Below, one piece after another: positions 50,120-58,304 of a stretch of DNA of 64,000 nt; within the stretch, counting starts at the first letter, position 1, and each line of letters starts with the position of its first letter. The stretch lies in NCBI GenBank assembly GCA_965220505.1, contig CBDCQE010000001.1, positions 1,116,001 to 1,180,000 of the forward strand. The letters are read 5' to 3'. Source of the stretch: Bin87 sp965220505 (GTDB lineage Bacteria > Chloroflexota > Dehalococcoidia > Lucifugimonadales > UBA3495). Under the pieces are notes generated by a model. That model worked only from the letters and a program-made list of their open reading frames with translations, had not been told where the DNA came from and did not search any database. Both the position numbers and the translations under genes were made by a program.

Positions 50120-50461
50120 ATGCCGATGCGAGTAGGGTTCATCCAGTTCCGGCGCCAAATGATGGAACAGCAACTGTCCGAGATTATGGACGTGTTGCCC
50201 ACGCTGGGCATCGAGAAGGCGATTTTGACCGGAGACATGGTCAGCGGAGATTATTCACCGGCCAGCACAATCGACCTGGTGTTTGTCCATGACACGGACC
50301 GACCGTTTGGACGGCGCGCCGATTTCTTCTCCTACCACATCGGTTCGCAGGTCGGCATGACGGCTCAGGTCTACACGCCGGCAGAATTCGCAGAGTTGCA
50401 AGACACGCTGCCGGCGCTGTACCAGGCCTGCAAGCAAGGAAGGGTGATTTTTGATGCCTGA
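50120..50461 (+). CDS. MNT-like nucleotidyltransferase-fold protein with degenerate active site
   Basis: 113 residues. ILTGDMVSGDYSPASTIDLVFV occupies the position of the minimal nucleotidyltransferase motif GS-x10-D-x-D, but the serine is Asp and the second acidic residue of D-x-D is Val, so catalysis is doubtful. In MNT-HEPN pairs the MNT partner acts as antitoxin, sometimes by AMPylating the HEPN protein. It overlaps the HEPN gene by 8 bp and follows lutC closely. Confidence 0.7.
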   Translation: MPMRVGFIQFRRQMMEQQLSEIMDVLPTLGIEKAILTGDMVSGDYSPASTIDLVFVHDTDRPFGRRADFFSYHIGSQVGMTAQVYTPAEFAELQDTLPALYQACKQGRVIFDA

Positions 50462-50855
50462 TTTCGTGGCGGAAGGCGCTCGCTGGTTTCGACAGGCAGA
50501 GCAGGACCTTGAGGACGCGGGTTTCAACCGGGGAGGCGGACGCTACAACGTTGCCTGCTTCCTGAGCCAACAGGCCGCGGAGAAAGCGGTGAAGGCCTAC
50601 CTGTACCGGCGAGGCGCTGAGGATGTTTGGGGAAACTCTCTGATCGACCTGTGCGAAGACGCCAAGATCTTCGAGATGTTCTTCGACACCATCAAGGCGG
50701 ACGCGCGGCAGCTGGACAAGTACTACGACATCACCCGGTATCCGGAATACCTTCCCAGCGGGATACCGTCAGAGGCGTTCGATGACGTGGACGCGGAACG
50801 GGCGATGGAGCTGGCGGGGATCGTGCTGCAGTTCGTGTCCTCGCGCGTTAACTGA
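50454..50855 (+). CDS. HEPN-domain protein
   Basis: 133 residues from ATG 50454. FLSQQAAEKAVKAYLYRRGAED and YDITRYPEYLPSGIPSEAF (in part) are signatures of the HEPN (PF05168-type) family. HEPN toxins are RNases with an R-x4-6-H motif. Here the usual His of the HSL segment is Asn (GNSLIDLC) and no clear R-x4-6-H is seen, so it may be a non-catalytic HEPN. It is paired with the upstream MNT-like gene by an 8-bp overlap. Confidence 0.8.
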   Translation: MPDFVAEGARWFRQAEQDLEDAGFNRGGGRYNVACFLSQQAAEKAVKAYLYRRGAEDVWGNSLIDLCEDAKIFEMFFDTIKADARQLDKYYDITRYPEYLPSGIPSEAFDDVDAERAMELAGIVLQFVSSRVN

Positions 50856-50897
50856 CCGGACCGTCGATGATCGGGCTGCGCGCTGTAGCGGCGCATC

Positions 50898-51344
50898 CTA
50901 GCCGCTAAAGATTTCGGCGAGGCGCTGCTGCCGGAAGGCGAAAATTCGCCCGAGGTCGCGGCGAACCAACAAGCGGTCGGCCAACCACCCGCCGAACATG
51001 GCGTATTGCACGTGGTCGCCGACGAGGGTGCCGCCTTCGTGGGGCGTGAAGGTGTGCTCGTGGATCCAGGTTCTGTAAGGGCCCCGGACTTGCTCATCGA
51101 CGAAACGGTGGGGTGGGTCCCAGACAGTGATGCGGCTGCGCCATTTCAGGCGCAGGCCATGCAGGCGCAGGCGATAGTCGATCTCCGCGCCCGAACGCAT
51201 GGTGATCGGAGCCGGAGTGACCACCTCGAAGCGCAGCCAGGGCGGGGTCAATCGTTCCAGGTTGAAGGCGTCGGCGTAGAAATCGAACACGTCCTCGGGT
51301 TGCCGGGGCAGCCAATGCTCCATAGCCAGGATAAACGCCGACAT
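50898..51344 (-). CDS. SRPBCC (START-like) ligand-binding protein
   Basis: 148 residues. LPRQPEDVFDFYADAFNLERLTPPWLRFEVVTP is the start of a polyketide cyclase/SRPBCC domain, and FVDEQVRGPYRTWIHEHTF and GTLVGDHVQYAM continue the fold. Bet v1-like proteins bind hydrophobic ligands or catalyse cyclisations. This subtype is common in bacteria with unknown ligand. Its start overlaps the stop of the upstream glycerate kinase gene by 1 bp. Confidence 0.85.
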   Translation of the reverse strand: MSAFILAMEHWLPRQPEDVFDFYADAFNLERLTPPWLRFEVVTPAPITMRSGAEIDYRLRLHGLRLKWRSRITVWDPPHRFVDEQVRGPYRTWIHEHTFTPHEGGTLVGDHVQYAMFGGWLADRLLVRRDLGRIFAFRQQRLAEIFSG

Positions 51345-52489
51345 CAGCGGTTACGTCCCAGCCCGTAGAGCCGAATTGCGCGCTCGGCGGCCCTTTCCAA
51401 TAACTCCGCGCCGCGCTGAAGGCTGGATTCGAGATCGGCCGGTTCCTCGGCGATGGGCAGGATGGCGTCGATTCCGTGGTCGTAAAGGGTTTCGTAACCT
51501 GGTCCCAAGCTGCCGGCCATGAGCACGGTGGGGACGCCAAACTGACGGGCGCGGCGGGCGATACCCACCGGAGCCTTGTCGAACGCCGTGGAGCGATCAG
51601 CCCGCCCCTCGCCGGTGATAACGAAGTCGGCTCCGGGCGCGTGACGGTCGAAATCGAGCACGTCGCAGACCATGTCGATGCCCGAGCGCAATTCGGCGCC
51701 GGCGAAGGCGATCAGGCCCGCGCCCAAGCCGCCGGCCGCGCCGGAACCAGGGGTGTGCAGCACGTCAAGGCCCAGGTCAGACAGCACCACGCGCGCATAA
51801 TTCGCCAAACAGCCGTCCAATTCGGACACCATTTCGGGGGTGGCTCCCTTCTGCGGCCCGAAGATTGCGGACGCCCCGGTTTCGCCGCACAGGGGGTTGG
51901 TCACGTCGGTGGCTCCGATGATGGTGGTTTCGGACAACGCGGGGTGCAACCCAGTAGCGTCGACATGGACGAGGTCCACCAGGGCGGCCCCGCCGGGTGG
52001 CAACTGATCGCCGTTCACGTCCAGGAACCGGGCACCCAGGGCGGAGGCCATACCGGTTCCGCCGTCGTTGGTAGCGCTGCCACCCAAGCCCACGATGATG
52101 CGTCGGTAGCCGTGGTCCAGCGCGGCGCGGATCAGTTCTCCCGTACCGTAGGTAGTGGCGCGGCGGGGGTCGCGACGGTCGTCGGGGATCAGGGCCAATC
52201 CCGACGCCAGGGCCATCTCGATGACAGCGGTTACGCCGTCGCCCATGACGCCCCAGCGTGCAACCAGAGGATCGCCCAGGGGGCCGGTCACCGGGGCCTC
52301 GCGATAGCCGCCGCCAGTGGTATCGATGAGCGCGGTCAATGTACCATCCCCGCCGTCGGCCACAGGGATCAGGATGGTTTCGGCGTCGGGCGAGGCCCGC
52401 AGGATGCCACGCTGAATGGCCAACGCGGCTTCACGGGCGCCGATGCTGTGCTTGAATGCCTGGGGGGAGATGACTATTCGTAGCGCCAT
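51344..52489 (-). CDS. glxK: Glycerate 2-kinase (GlxK/GarK type)
   Basis: 381 residues: PQAFKHSIGAREAALAIQRGI near the N-terminus, PVADGGDGT, IIVGLGGSATNDGGTGMASALGARF (in part), and FVITGEGRADRSTAFDKAP are the standard motifs. It phosphorylates D-glycerate with ATP, linking glyoxylate/glycerate catabolism to glycolysis. The length is normal. It forms a two-gene unit with the SRPBCC gene downstream. Confidence 0.92.
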   Translation of the reverse strand: MALRIVISPQAFKHSIGAREAALAIQRGILRASPDAETILIPVADGGDGTLTALIDTTGGGYREAPVTGPLGDPLVARWGVMGDGVTAVIEMALASGLALIPDDRRDPRRATTYGTGELIRAALDHGYRRIIVGLGGSATNDGGTGMASALGARFLDVNGDQLPPGGAALVDLVHVDATGLHPALSETTIIGATDVTNPLCGETGASAIFGPQKGATPEMVSELDGCLANYARVVLSDLGLDVLHTPGSGAAGGLGAGLIAFAGAELRSGIDMVCDVLDFDRHAPGADFVITGEGRADRSTAFDKAPVGIARRARQFGVPTVLMAGSLGPGYETLYDHGIDAILPIAEEPADLESSLQRGAELLERAAERAIRLYGLGRNR

Positions 52490-52518
52490 TCCTGGATTAT
52501 CTCACGGGCAGCCAATTT

Positions 52519-52610
52519 GTCATCGCGAGGAGCGCAGCGGCGTGACAATCTCGTACCCACAGCCGGGTTCCTGGCTGCAACGAGATTGCCGCGCTCCGCT
52601 CGCAATGACA
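52519..52610. repeat. MITE-like inverted pair of GTCATTGCGAG-type repeats
   Basis: The left arm (52519-52554) and right arm (52580-52610) are imperfect inverted copies of the same sequence (TGTCATCGCGAGGAGCGCAG / CGCTCCGCTCGCAATGACA) separated by about 25 bp. Single arms occur elsewhere (8197, 10869, 41807). Confidence 0.75.
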
Positions 52611-52729
52611 CTGTCCTCGTAACTTTAAACAGTTGCTCTCCTGGGCCCGAATAGGCACGGGGGGCAGGTTATGTTACCATTCGCGGGCGGTCGCCGAGGG
52701 TGACCTGAGATTGCCCCGGAGGGCGTGGG

Positions 52730-54061
52730 ATGCCGACGAAAGAAGAGTTGAAGGACCGGGCATTCGCCGAGATCGATTCCCGCGCCGAGGAACTGATCAC
52801 CCTGTCCAAGCAGATCCTGGCCAACCCCGAGCCGGGCTTCCGGGAATTCAAGACCGCCGCGCTGGTCGGCGAGCAGTTCGCAGCGATGGGAGTGCCCTTC
52901 CGGTCCGGTCTGGGCATGACGGGCCTGCGCGGAGAAATCATCGGCGGCAGCGAAGGGCCGAGCATGGCGATCATGGGCGAACTGGACAGCCTGATCGTCA
53001 ACGAGCACCCGCACGCGGACGGGGACACCGGCGCGGCCCACGCCTGCGGACATCACTGCCAGATCGCCATGATGCTGGGCGTCACCAGGGCGCTGATGCG
53101 GGACGACGTCCTGCCCCACCTGAGCGGGCGCATATTGCCCATGGCGGTACCGGCCGAGGAATACATCGAGATCGAATACCGGGACCAGTTGCGCCGGGAT
53201 GGCAAGATCGAATTCCTGGGCGGCAAACCGGAGTTCATCAAGCTGGGTGAGTTCGACGACGTGCACCTGGCCATGATGATGCACACTACCAGCGCGCCCA
53301 GCGAGAAGCAGTTGTGCCTCACGGGCACCAACAACGGCACCGTTGCCAAGAAGATACAGTTCGTGGGCAAGGGAGCCCACGCCGGCGGTTCGCCGCACCT
53401 GGGGATCAACGCGCTGAACGCGGCGACGTTGGCGATGTCGGCGATCCACTTCAACCGCGAGACCTTCCTGGACACCGACACGGTTCGCGTGCACCCCATC
53501 ATCACCAAGGGAGGTGAAGCAGTGAGCGCGGTGCCGGCGGACGTGCGGATGGAGACCTTCGTCAGGGGCAAGACCCTGGACGCCATCATGGACGCCAATC
53601 GCAAGGTCGACCGCGCCCTGCGGGCGGGGGCCATGGCGATGGGCGCCACGGTGACCATTCAGACCATTCCCGGATATATGCCCATGTTGCAGGACGACCG
53701 AATGCAGGCCATATTCCGCGCAAACGCCGAAAAGCTGGTGGGCGTCGAGAACGTCGGTCGCACGGAGCACCGGACCGGCAGCACCGACATGGGCGACGTG
53801 AGCGCCATTATGCCCGTACTGCATCCCTACGTGGGCGGCGCCACCGGGATCGGCCACGGCGCGGACTACGTGATCCAGGACTACCAGATGGCCGTGGTGA
53901 CCGGAGCGAAAGCCATGGCATCTACGGTCATCGACCTGATGGCTGACGGAGCAAAGGAGGCCAACCAGGTGGTCGCAAACCACCGGCCCGACATGACATC
54001 ACGGGAATACCTGAAATTCATGCGGGGACTGGCGGCCGAGGAAACCTACACGGAGAAATAA
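52730..54061 (+). CDS. M20-family amidohydrolase/peptidase, copy 1
   Basis: 443 residues. HACGHHCQIAMMLG provides metal ligands, GELDSLI the bridging aspartate region, and VPAEEYIEIE the catalytic glutamates. The dimerisation ('lid') domain lies between about 195 and 310 (GKGAHAGGSPHLGINALNAA in part). Closest outline: aminobenzoyl-glutamate utilization-type amidohydrolases. A divalent-metal amidase acting on an N-acyl amino acid or similar is expected. It is paired in tandem with a paralogue 87 bp downstream. Confidence 0.87.
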   Translation: MPTKEELKDRAFAEIDSRAEELITLSKQILANPEPGFREFKTAALVGEQFAAMGVPFRSGLGMTGLRGEIIGGSEGPSMAIMGELDSLIVNEHPHADGDTGAAHACGHHCQIAMMLGVTRALMRDDVLPHLSGRILPMAVPAEEYIEIEYRDQLRRDGKIEFLGGKPEFIKLGEFDDVHLAMMMHTTSAPSEKQLCLTGTNNGTVAKKIQFVGKGAHAGGSPHLGINALNAATLAMSAIHFNRETFLDTDTVRVHPIITKGGEAVSAVPADVRMETFVRGKTLDAIMDANRKVDRALRAGAMAMGATVTIQTIPGYMPMLQDDRMQAIFRANAEKLVGVENVGRTEHRTGSTDMGDVSAIMPVLHPYVGGATGIGHGADYVIQDYQMAVVTGAKAMASTVIDLMADGAKEANQVVANHRPDMTSREYLKFMRGLAAEETYTEK

Positions 54062-54148
54062 CCCCCGCGGCCCGTTCTGCGGGACCTCCCTCCGATACAA
54101 CCTGAATCCAGCGCCCGAATCTCCCCTCCAGCACACGGAACGGATTGC

Positions 54149-55498
54149 ATGGCCACGCGCGAAGAACTGAAGCAGGCGGCATGCGCCGCGATCGACCGGC
54201 ACAGCGATGACCTGATCGCGGTGTCCAAAGACATCCTGGAACACCCGGAGCCGGGATACAGCGAATACCGGACGGCCCGGGTCGTTGCAGAGCAGTTCGC
54301 CAAGCTCGGAGTGCAGTTCCGCGCCAACCTGGCGTTGACCGGGCTCAAGGGGAATCTCAAAGGCGGCGCCGGAACCGGTCCGCGCGTGGCAATCATTGGA
54401 GAACTGGACAGCCTGATCGTGGACGGCCACCCCCACGCTGCCGACGCCACCAACGCGGCCCACGCCTGCGGGCACAACTGTCAGATCGGAATGATGCTGG
54501 GAGCAGTGATCGGGCTATCGACGTCGGAGGTGTTGCCCGAACTGAACGGGGAGATTGTGCCCTTTGCCGTACCGGCAGAGGAGTTCATCGAGGTCGCGAG
54601 GCGGTTGGACCTGCGGGAGCAAGGGAAGATCGAGTTCATGGGCGGCAAGCAGGAGTTGATCCGGCTGGGTGAGTTCGACGACGTTGACATCGCGATGATG
54701 TGCCACACCGCCAGCGACATGGGTTCGCACTCCTTCGCCTTGGGTGGCACGAGCAACGGGCACGTGGTCAAGTACGTGCAGTTCAAAGGCCGCGCCGCCC
54801 ACGCGGGATCATCGCCGCACCTGGGCATCAATGCGCTGAACGCGGCCAACTTCGCGCTACAGGCAGTGAACGCCAACCGGGAGCTTTACCGGGACCCGGA
54901 TACGGTGCGGATCCACGGCATCATGACGCACGGGGGGCAGGCGGTAAACTCAGTGCCGTCGGACGTGCGGCTGGAATGGCGGGTGCGGGCGGGCACTCCC
55001 GAAGCGGTGGTGCGTTACTCGGACATCGTGGACCGCTGCTTCCGGTCGGGCGCGTTGGCGGTGGGAGCATCGGTGTCAATCACCAACATACCGGGTTATT
55101 TGCCCATGCGGCACGACCAGAACCTGATGGACGTGTTAAGCGCGAACGCGAAAGATTTGCTAAAGGAGAGCCACGTTCTCATTATGCCGCCCTCGCGTAA
55201 CCGGGGCGGGTCCACGGACATGGGTGACCTGAGCCACATAATTCCGGCGATCCACCCGTATACCGCCGGCGCACAAGGAGCGGGTCACAGCTCGGAATAC
55301 CTGATCATGGATTACCACCAAGCGGTGGTGAATCCGGCAAAGGTCATGGCGATGTCGGTGATCGACCTGCTGGCGGATAACGCCGAAGGGGCGAAGCGGG
55401 TTACAACCTCGTTCCGTCCGGCGATGTCCAAGGGGTCGTACCTGAACTTCCAGCGCCAGCGTGCGGAAGTGGTCGAGTTCGACGGCGCCTCTACCTGA
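54149..55498 (+). CDS. M20-family amidohydrolase/peptidase, copy 2
   Basis: 449 residues, alignable with copy 1 over the full length by eye (HACGHNCQIGMMLG, GELDSLIVDGHPH, VPAEEFIEVARR, GRAAHAGSSPHLGINALNAANF in part). The second His of copy 1's HACGHH is Asn here, while the first two ligands are kept. A gene duplication, possibly forming a heteromer or splitting substrates. The region between the pair has no promoter-like sequence, so both are probably one transcript. Confidence 0.87.
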   Translation: MATREELKQAACAAIDRHSDDLIAVSKDILEHPEPGYSEYRTARVVAEQFAKLGVQFRANLALTGLKGNLKGGAGTGPRVAIIGELDSLIVDGHPHAADATNAAHACGHNCQIGMMLGAVIGLSTSEVLPELNGEIVPFAVPAEEFIEVARRLDLREQGKIEFMGGKQELIRLGEFDDVDIAMMCHTASDMGSHSFALGGTSNGHVVKYVQFKGRAAHAGSSPHLGINALNAANFALQAVNANRELYRDPDTVRIHGIMTHGGQAVNSVPSDVRLEWRVRAGTPEAVVRYSDIVDRCFRSGALAVGASVSITNIPGYLPMRHDQNLMDVLSANAKDLLKESHVLIMPPSRNRGGSTDMGDLSHIIPAIHPYTAGAQGAGHSSEYLIMDYHQAVVNPAKVMAMSVIDLLADNAEGAKRVTTSFRPAMSKGSYLNFQRQRAEVVEFDGAST

Positions 55499-55510
55499 TC
55501 AAGCGCACGG

Positions 55511-56119
55511 CTACAGGCCGGCGGCGCGGGCCCCGACCATGAAGCCGCCGGCGATCAGTGGCACTGTCAGGTTGTCATCCAGCGGCAACGGCGCGAATTC
55601 CACGGCGGCCGCTACGATGGCGGTAATCGCCACGGCCCACGACCAGACCCCGAACCCTGCGGCTGCCAGGATTGCCCAGACTGCCATCGAAGCAGCGATG
55701 AAAGCGAGGCTGCCCAGGGGCGACTTGCCCCAAAGGCGCGGGCCGGGGCAGTGCGGCCCAACCAACGCGCCCACTGGATCCCCGACGGCGACGAACATCA
55801 ATACCGGCAAGGCCACGTCCATGCCGAAGAAATAGAACGCGAAGAAAACCGCGATCAACAGATAGGTGGCGCCGGTTATTCCCGTAGCTTCGGTTGGTTT
55901 CAGGATTGAGCTGAAAATACCCAGGTAGACGCGGTTGAAGAAACCGGCGCGCTGCCGGCTGACGTCCACCGCCAGTGAGAGCAGAGCGCCGCCGCCGACC
56001 AGGGTCATGTAGGCCGGCTCCGGCATGACGAGGGCCAAAAGCGTGGTGCAGCTGGCGGCGACCAGATGGAAAACCCGCCGGCCTACCGGTATGGAGTCCC
56101 TGCCGGCGGGTTGGCTCAT
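55511..56119 (-). CDS. Diacylglycerol/polyprenol kinase-like membrane protein
   Basis: 202 residues from ATG 56119; the frame is open to 56341 but the extra part is low complexity and overlaps the neighbouring gene. Six or so TM helices with the family's markers GITGATYLL, VGDPVGALVG and GKSPLGSLAF are seen, as in the SEC59/VTE5/DgkA-like CTP- or ATP-dependent lipid kinases and phosphatidate cytidylyltransferase relatives. It would phosphorylate a lipid alcohol (dolichol-like, phytol or diacylglycerol) in the membrane. Substrate unknown. Confidence 0.8.
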   Translation of the reverse strand: MSQPAGRDSIPVGRRVFHLVAASCTTLLALVMPEPAYMTLVGGGALLSLAVDVSRQRAGFFNRVYLGIFSSILKPTEATGITGATYLLIAVFFAFYFFGMDVALPVLMFVAVGDPVGALVGPHCPGPRLWGKSPLGSLAFIAASMAVWAILAAAGFGVWSWAVAITAIVAAAVEFAPLPLDDNLTVPLIAGGFMVGARAAGL

Positions 56120-56219
56120 GCGAGGCACGACGATAGGACTGACGGCACTGCGGGTCGCGCCGGTCGGCTCATGCGAAAAATCCGGTCGGAGCCCGGTTGG
56201 CGGCGCACGCCAATAACGA

Positions 56220-56888
56220 TCAAAAGTCGATGATGACGGTGTCGCCGGCGCCCCAACGGAAAGAACGGAACTCGGTGCCCCTGGGAGCTTCGAACACCAT
56301 CCACCCGTCCAGGCCGGTCCCCCGGGGGAGTTGCTGGGCACGCTGGACCAACTTGACCTGGCCGTCAGGCTGCTGCTCCTCGTATACGGCGTTCCAGAGG
56401 AACCTGACGCATTCCGTGGGGGTCTCGGGATTCACTGGGACGTTGCAGCGGTCGGACGGTTTTTCCGGGACTTCGGCATCCTGCGCCAGGGCGCCTACGT
56501 TGACTGGAGCGTACTTGCCCTGGAAGAAGTCGCGCAACTGCGCCGAATCGCGGTCGATGTTGACAATGGCGCTGGTGGCGGTGTGGTTTTCGACCCTGAC
56601 CCGCAGGAGAACCAGTTCGTTTTCGTCGGACTGCGGCGACAGCTTGTAGAGAGGCTCGCCAACCGCGCCCTGGGCAGGATAGCGGGTCGAGGTAGTCCAG
56701 CGCAGTTCATCGGTGCGCTGCAAATCGGCGACGCTGACGTGGAGGATCCGGCCCTTGTAATACCTGCCGATGTTGGGCGACTGCGAGGAGCAGGCCAAGC
56801 TGGCCGCCAGTACCAGCAACGCCAAGAGGAAAACCGGCGCAGCCCGCCGGACCGAAACGCGACCGTGGAGCCTAGAACGTGTTGACAT
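56220..56888 (-). CDS. Lipoprotein of unknown function
   Basis: 222 residues from ATG 56888; an ATG three codons upstream lies inside a palindromic repeat. An Arg-rich n-region, a hydrophobic stretch (about 18-30) and a lipobox ending at C33 (SLAC) predict a lipid-anchored extracytoplasmic protein. The mature part looks beta-rich (VSVADLQRTDELRW, ENELVLLRVRVENHTATSAIVNID in part), resembling immunoglobulin-like DUF4352-type domains. Two Cys near residues 150-165 could pair. No function can be given. Confidence 0.78.
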   Translation of the reverse strand: MSTRSRLHGRVSVRRAAPVFLLALLVLAASLACSSQSPNIGRYYKGRILHVSVADLQRTDELRWTTSTRYPAQGAVGEPLYKLSPQSDENELVLLRVRVENHTATSAIVNIDRDSAQLRDFFQGKYAPVNVGALAQDAEVPEKPSDRCNVPVNPETPTECVRFLWNAVYEEQQPDGQVKLVQRAQQLPRGTGLDGWMVFEAPRGTEFRSFRWGAGDTVIIDF

Positions 56889-56890
56889 TT

Positions 56891-56996
56891 GCGTCATTCC
56901 GGCGAAAGCCGGAATCCATTGAGTTCGAGAATAGGTACTTTTGAGATGCTGCGCTTGTTTGGAACACTGGATTCCGGCTCAAGGCCGGAATGACGG
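56891..56996. repeat. Inverted pair of CCGGCGAAAGCCGG-type repeats
   Basis: Copies at about 56891-56922 (CATTCCGGCGAAAGCCGGAA) and 56968-56996 (GATTCCGGCTCAAGGCCGGAA) in opposite orientations, filling the gap between the lipoprotein and cysteine desulfurase genes. Confidence 0.8.
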
Positions 56997-57023
56997 TACG
57001 GGGTTTCAAAAGATGAACACAGC

Positions 57024-58220
57024 CTAACCATCGCCGGTTCCGGACAGAGTAGGCAGTTGGCGCAGGTCATCGATGAGTTCGGTAAGCACGGACAACAGGC
57101 GGTCGACCTCCGCGTCCGTGTTGTGCTTGCCGAGGGTGACGCGGAGGGAGCCGCGGGCGGTATCAGCGGTCTGGCCCAGCGCCAGGAGGACGTGCGAGGG
57201 CTCCAGCGAGCCGCTGCTGCAAGCGCTGCCGCTGCTGGCGGCAATGCCCTGGAGGTCCAGACCCAGGAGGATGGATTCGCCCTCGACGCCGTCGAAGGAA
57301 AAGTTGACGTTATTGGGCAGCCGGTCGGTGGGATGTCCGTTGAGGATGGCATCGGGGATGAGTTGTCGGACCTCGGCGATGATGCGGTCGCGCAGGGCGG
57401 CGCATTGGGCGCCAACTGCGTCGCGCTGGCTGTCGGCCAGTTCCAACGCCACGGACAGGCCGATGATGCCGGCCACGTTTTCGGTACCGGAACGGCGCTC
57501 GCGCTCCTGACCGCCGCCGGTGATCAAGGGAAGGTAGGGGACGCCCCGGCGTAAAAAGAGGACACCCACCCCTTTGGGCCCGTAGAACTTGTGGCCGGAC
57601 AGGCTCATCATGTCCACGCCCAAGCGACGAACATCCAGATCCAGGAAACCGGCCGCTTGCACGGCGTCCGTGTGCATGACGATAGTGCGGCTGAGAGCCT
57701 GAGCGCGGTCCTTGACGGCGGCAGATATTTCGGGGATGGGGTTGATGGTGCCGATCTCGTTGTTGGCGTACATTATGGAAACGAGAGCGGTCTCCGGGGT
57801 GATGGCGTTGGCGACCTGCTGAGGGTCCACGCGGCCGTAGTCGTCGACGGGCAGGTAGGTAACCTCCCAACCGCGATTTTCCAGCATCTGGCACGCATGG
57901 AGGACGGCGTGGTGCTCGGCGGCGGCGGTGATGACGTGGCGGCCGGTCTCCTCCAGGGCGTAGGCAGCGCCGCGGATGGCCGCGTTGTCGGATTCGGTGC
58001 CGCCGCTGGTGAAGACCACCTCGCGGTTGCGGCAGTTGAGCACTTTGGCTACGCGCTCGCGAGCGGCGTCCAGGGCGTAGCGCGCCTCCTGGCCGACGGT
58101 GTGGACGCTGGAGGCGTTGCCGTAAAGCTGCGTAAAGTAGGGCAGCATCGCCTCCAGGACGCGTTCGTCCATGGGTGTGGTACCGGCGTGGTCGAAGTAG
58201 ATGTGGTTTTGGGTCGTCAT
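57024..58220 (-). CDS. Cysteine desulfurase (NifS/IscS family)
   Basis: 398 residues from ATG 58220, giving the standard N-terminus IYFDHAGTTPMD. PLP lysine in SGHKFYGPKG (about 205), TSGGTESDN phosphate loop, and the catalytic cysteine on the mobile loop SSGSACSSGSLEPS (about 328). It removes sulfur from L-cysteine for Fe-S clusters and thiolation; NifS-like proteins can also handle selenium. With an FTR-like Fe-S selenoprotein in the genome, a role in supplying S or Se is possible but unproven. No iscU is next to it. Confidence 0.92.
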   Translation of the reverse strand: MTTQNHIYFDHAGTTPMDERVLEAMLPYFTQLYGNASSVHTVGQEARYALDAARERVAKVLNCRNREVVFTSGGTESDNAAIRGAAYALEETGRHVITAAAEHHAVLHACQMLENRGWEVTYLPVDDYGRVDPQQVANAITPETALVSIMYANNEIGTINPIPEISAAVKDRAQALSRTIVMHTDAVQAAGFLDLDVRRLGVDMMSLSGHKFYGPKGVGVLFLRRGVPYLPLITGGGQERERRSGTENVAGIIGLSVALELADSQRDAVGAQCAALRDRIIAEVRQLIPDAILNGHPTDRLPNNVNFSFDGVEGESILLGLDLQGIAASSGSACSSGSLEPSHVLLALGQTADTARGSLRVTLGKHNTDAEVDRLLSVLTELIDDLRQLPTLSGTGDG

Positions 58221-58304
58221 GACGCGTCGTGCTGAATCAAATTTTAGCATAGGGGCCGCCGGCATCCGCCCGCGGCCCGACAGCGGCAAACCATCACAGC
58301 GCCG

